NCBI GenBank assembly: GCA_020881915.1
Contig: JAJFPB010000011.1
Span: forward strand, 124,001-188,000
Reading direction: 5' to 3'
Source of the DNA: Paramyrothecium sp. XJ0827
Taxonomy: Eukaryota; Ascomycota; Sordariomycetes; Hypocreales; Stachybotryaceae
DNA length: 64,000 bases
Position numbers and translations under genes: made by a program
Notes under the pieces: generated by a model
Told to the model about the DNA's origin: nothing
Seen by the model: only the letters and a program-made list of their open reading frames with translations
The model's database searches: none
Part shown: piece by piece, positions 62,294-64,000 of the stretch
How positions within the stretch are numbered: position 1 is the first letter of the stretch
Layout of the letters: every line of letters begins with the position of its first letter

Positions 62294-62308
62294 TCAGCCT
62301 TCGGCTGA
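62294..62308. repeat. Hairpin at the 5' side of the Helitron relic
   Basis: TCAGCC-TTC-GGCTGA is enclosed by a second stem, CCTAA (62282) and TTAGG (62310). Confidence 0.6.
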
Positions 62309-62330
62309 ATTAGGTAGATTATGTACCTAT

Positions 62331-62396
62331 ATTTTAGAGCATTTTAATTGGTACAGATGCCTGTACGATACATCCCCTGCACCTTATGACGCTCAA
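62331..62396 (-). repeat. Solo piggyBac-type terminus
   Basis: Reversed, it reads CCCCTTGAGCGTCATAAGGT then GCAGGGGATGTAT, and later CCAATTAAAATGC. It follows the left end of the element at 54568 for about 85 bp, after which the Helitron hairpin begins. It lies across the 3' end of a pogo relic frame. Confidence 0.6.
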
Positions 62397-63145
62397 GGGG
62401 ATCATCTTCAACTGCCCGCAATACCCTTGACTTAATAGCTGCAACCCGGCCACGAAGATGAGGAATCTGAGGTCTTGATACCTCTCTTTCTTTTTCTGCA
62501 TCTTCCTTTCGAAGGCGGCGGAAGAGTTCTTCCTGCTCACGCCTCTGCTTTGATGCCTCTTTATTCCATTCATCATGAGCCCGTACCGCAACCTTCTCAC
62601 GTAATTCCTTCATTGTATAAGCCCCATCGTTAACCTGAATTCGGCGGCGTGTTCGAGTGCGCCGGGCCTCAAGGGCTAGTCCATCTTGCTGTAACTGAAC
62701 AATCCGCTTTTGAGTTGACTGTGTAAGGATTGCAAGATCAAGGCATGCCTCAGCATGTGAGATAATCTCCCTAGTCGGGCTGCTCAGAACCTCAAGCTTC
62801 CTCTGTTTTTGTATAGCAGCAAGGTCCTTCTTTGCTTTTCTTGGTGTGACAGCTTGCTGTTGAAGGATCTTAGGAAATAGCGGCTCTTCGGAAGATGCTT
62901 AGCAGCCTGACGAAGCGGCTCTAATACAACTTCTGGATCTACTGGCATAACCCCTGTCTTCTCAAAACCAGCATATATATGGCGGCCTTAAAGGCAGCTT
63001 TATATAGCCGATCCCATTGATTCAAGAAGTCATATCGTGAGATCTGTGTGCCTCCGGCTTGGATAAAGTCTGCAAGGGCAGTCCGTTGTTCCTTCTTAAG
63101 GTGCTGATAGACACCTACATCAAGAGGTTGTACGGAACACTCCCG
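62397..63145 (-). pseudogene. pogo-like transposase C-terminal fragment (third subfamily)
   Basis: The minus strand reads VQPLDVGVYQHLKKEQRTAL (third catalytic Asp), ISRYDFLNQWDRLYKAAFKA then AIYAGFEKTGVMPVDPEVVL, and a charged tail with RRTRTRRRIQVNDGAYTMKE and EWNKEASKQRREQEELFRRL. Everything upstream of the third aspartate is absent beyond 63145, and frame changes occur near 62880. The downstream end runs into the piggyBac-type terminus. Confidence 0.7.
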
Positions 63146-64000
63146 ATCGTCACACCTAGATTATTTTAAGCCACCCCCGGCTCTCAAGTCCATGCTCAAG
63201 GCTGGAATCAGAATGATGTTGGAAAGGGTGTGACGAATCGGTCTCCTTACTGGTTTAGGGTAAGTCGATCGGGGTTTTTCTAAGTTCGTACTTGGTGGGT
63301 TGTCCTTAGACAGACAACGGGACGGTACTCTGAAGCGTAGTTGGCAGGTCACAGGTGGATTGTCACTAGTCGATGAGATGGACTTGTAAGTATCGTGCAA
63401 GTGGGTCTCGGTGACTGCATGTTATTGACAGCTGGTAGCTTCTATCTAGAGGTTCACAAGGGAGAAGCTCGCTGGTGTCGCTCAGCGACCGCTGCGATCT
63501 TCCTCCGGCCCCTGATTGATACAAGAAATACGCCGGTGTAGACGAAGGCAATCAAAATAAAGCGTGCAGTGTACACAATTTGCGCCTTATTGATCAGGGC
63601 CTAAAGGATACCGGGTAAGTCTTTTATGTTGGCAGGCGATCAGGGCGTTGTACTGAGCAATATTGACGTCTTGATGTTACGTCTGGTAATGCACAAGTAG
63701 ATTGTGGTAACCATGTTGTATTGATAGCTGGTGAGTCCTCTAGCTAGATCCCGTAGAGTCCTCCTCATCTATATAGTTTTCCATTTTCCAGGGTCAGTGA
63801 GCGCCTCTGTCTGATCCAAGTGATCCTTTTCCCTGAGCACCTTTGTTGCGTATCATGGGGATCGGTGGCACGACCCAACTGCAGCCTTATCTCCACGTGA
63901 TCTGTCTGCTTATCTTTGGGTGGAGTCGAAACCTCCATTGCAGAAATATACGGGTTTGCTTGCATAAAATAAAGAGGGGTTTTGTTATAAGCGAGTTCGA
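63146..64000. other. Right edge, unresolved
   Basis: A minus-strand frame is open to the window edge and ends at 63765 (ELAYNKTPLYFMQANPYISA at its visible start). It could be the tail of a retrotransposon polyprotein or a host gene, but no motif decides it. The rest shows no supported gene. Confidence 0.25.

Larger units (their letters stand above)
57209..62308 (-). mobile_element. Helitron relic (about 5.1 kb)
   Basis: A decayed Rep-helicase gene on the minus strand (57259-62002) is bracketed by two small hairpins with the same core: CAGCC-GAA-GGCTG at 57209 and TCAGCC-TTC-GGCTGA at 62294. Matching palindromes near both ends are reported for Helitron2-like elements. The exact TC and CTRR ends could not be fixed. 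At its right it abuts an 85-bp piggyBac-type terminus, so it may have inserted into that element. Confidence 0.6.

Noticed and set aside
1..64000. Starship-type giant transposon, CRISPR array or bacterial operon
   Set aside because: No DUF3435 tyrosine recombinase motif, no regularly spaced repeats, and the genes are spliced and fungal.

Overview
The window is eukaryotic and reads as a transposon-packed accessory region of a filamentous ascomycete (Pezizomycotina). The reasons are short GT..AG introns of about 35-110 bp in nearly every host gene, and gene families typical of these fungi: a Helo-like/NACHT/WD40 NLR, a C6-type transcription factor, a BAH-PHD chromatin reader, a CCCH protein with a DUF7923-like domain, a hemerythrin-like protein and small secreted proteins. 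The transposon set is also fungal (Fot1/pogo, hAT, Tad-like LINE, Helitron, piggyBac, IS3EU-like). The genus cannot be fixed from the sequence alone. No complete tRNA gene, rRNA gene or CRISPR array was seen.

Layout. 1-5.1 kb: pogo fragment, piggyBac fragment and a 5'-cut hAT relic fused to an unrecognised coding fragment. 5.1-10.4 kb: a complete IS3EU-like transposon (copy A) with 36-bp TIRs, a 6-bp target duplication (AGTTGG), an intact integrase and two accessory genes. 10.4-18.4 kb: an island of mostly damaged host genes (hypothetical protein, ankyrin fragment, transcription-factor fragment, NLR) with a pogo fragment and an internally deleted hAT element with a perfect 8-bp duplication. 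18.4-23.2 kb: IS3EU copy B, inserted at the 5' end of the NLR, and a hAT element with no matching target duplication. 23.2-26.8 kb: RecQ-type and PIF1-type helicase pseudogenes, the latter split by a solo LTR. 26.8-32.1 kb: a complete 5.3-kb hAT element (duplication GCTTGATG). 32.4-37.0 kb: pogo relic, hemerythrin exon fragment and IS3EU copy C. 37.1-43.2 kb: apparently intact CCCH gene, small Gly-rich secreted protein, BTB fragment, and a hemerythrin pseudogene split by a LINE with a 14-bp duplication. 43.3-52.6 kb: three pogo elements (one with an intact transposase), a LINE and two related secreted cysteine-rich proteins. 52.7-54.5 kb: apparently intact BAH-PHD gene and a second solo LTR. 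54.6-64 kb: a piggyBac element that cuts a signal-peptide gene, a decayed Helitron and another pogo fragment.

How it works together. Most of the sequence is mobile DNA, and much of the host coding material has been cut by it. The genes that still read through are the IS3EU-A integrase, the IS3EU-C accessory protein, one pogo transposase, the CCCH protein, the BAH-PHD protein and the two secreted proteins. The most distinctive element is the IS3EU-like transposon. Its three copies are damaged in different places, so together they show one architecture: a zinc-knuckle protein with an acidic tail transcribed away from a DDE integrase, and a convergent third gene carrying a CxxC motif and a cluster of SUMO-type motifs. 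Many broken reading frames differ by one or two bases in homopolymer runs, which could be decay or long-read assembly error.
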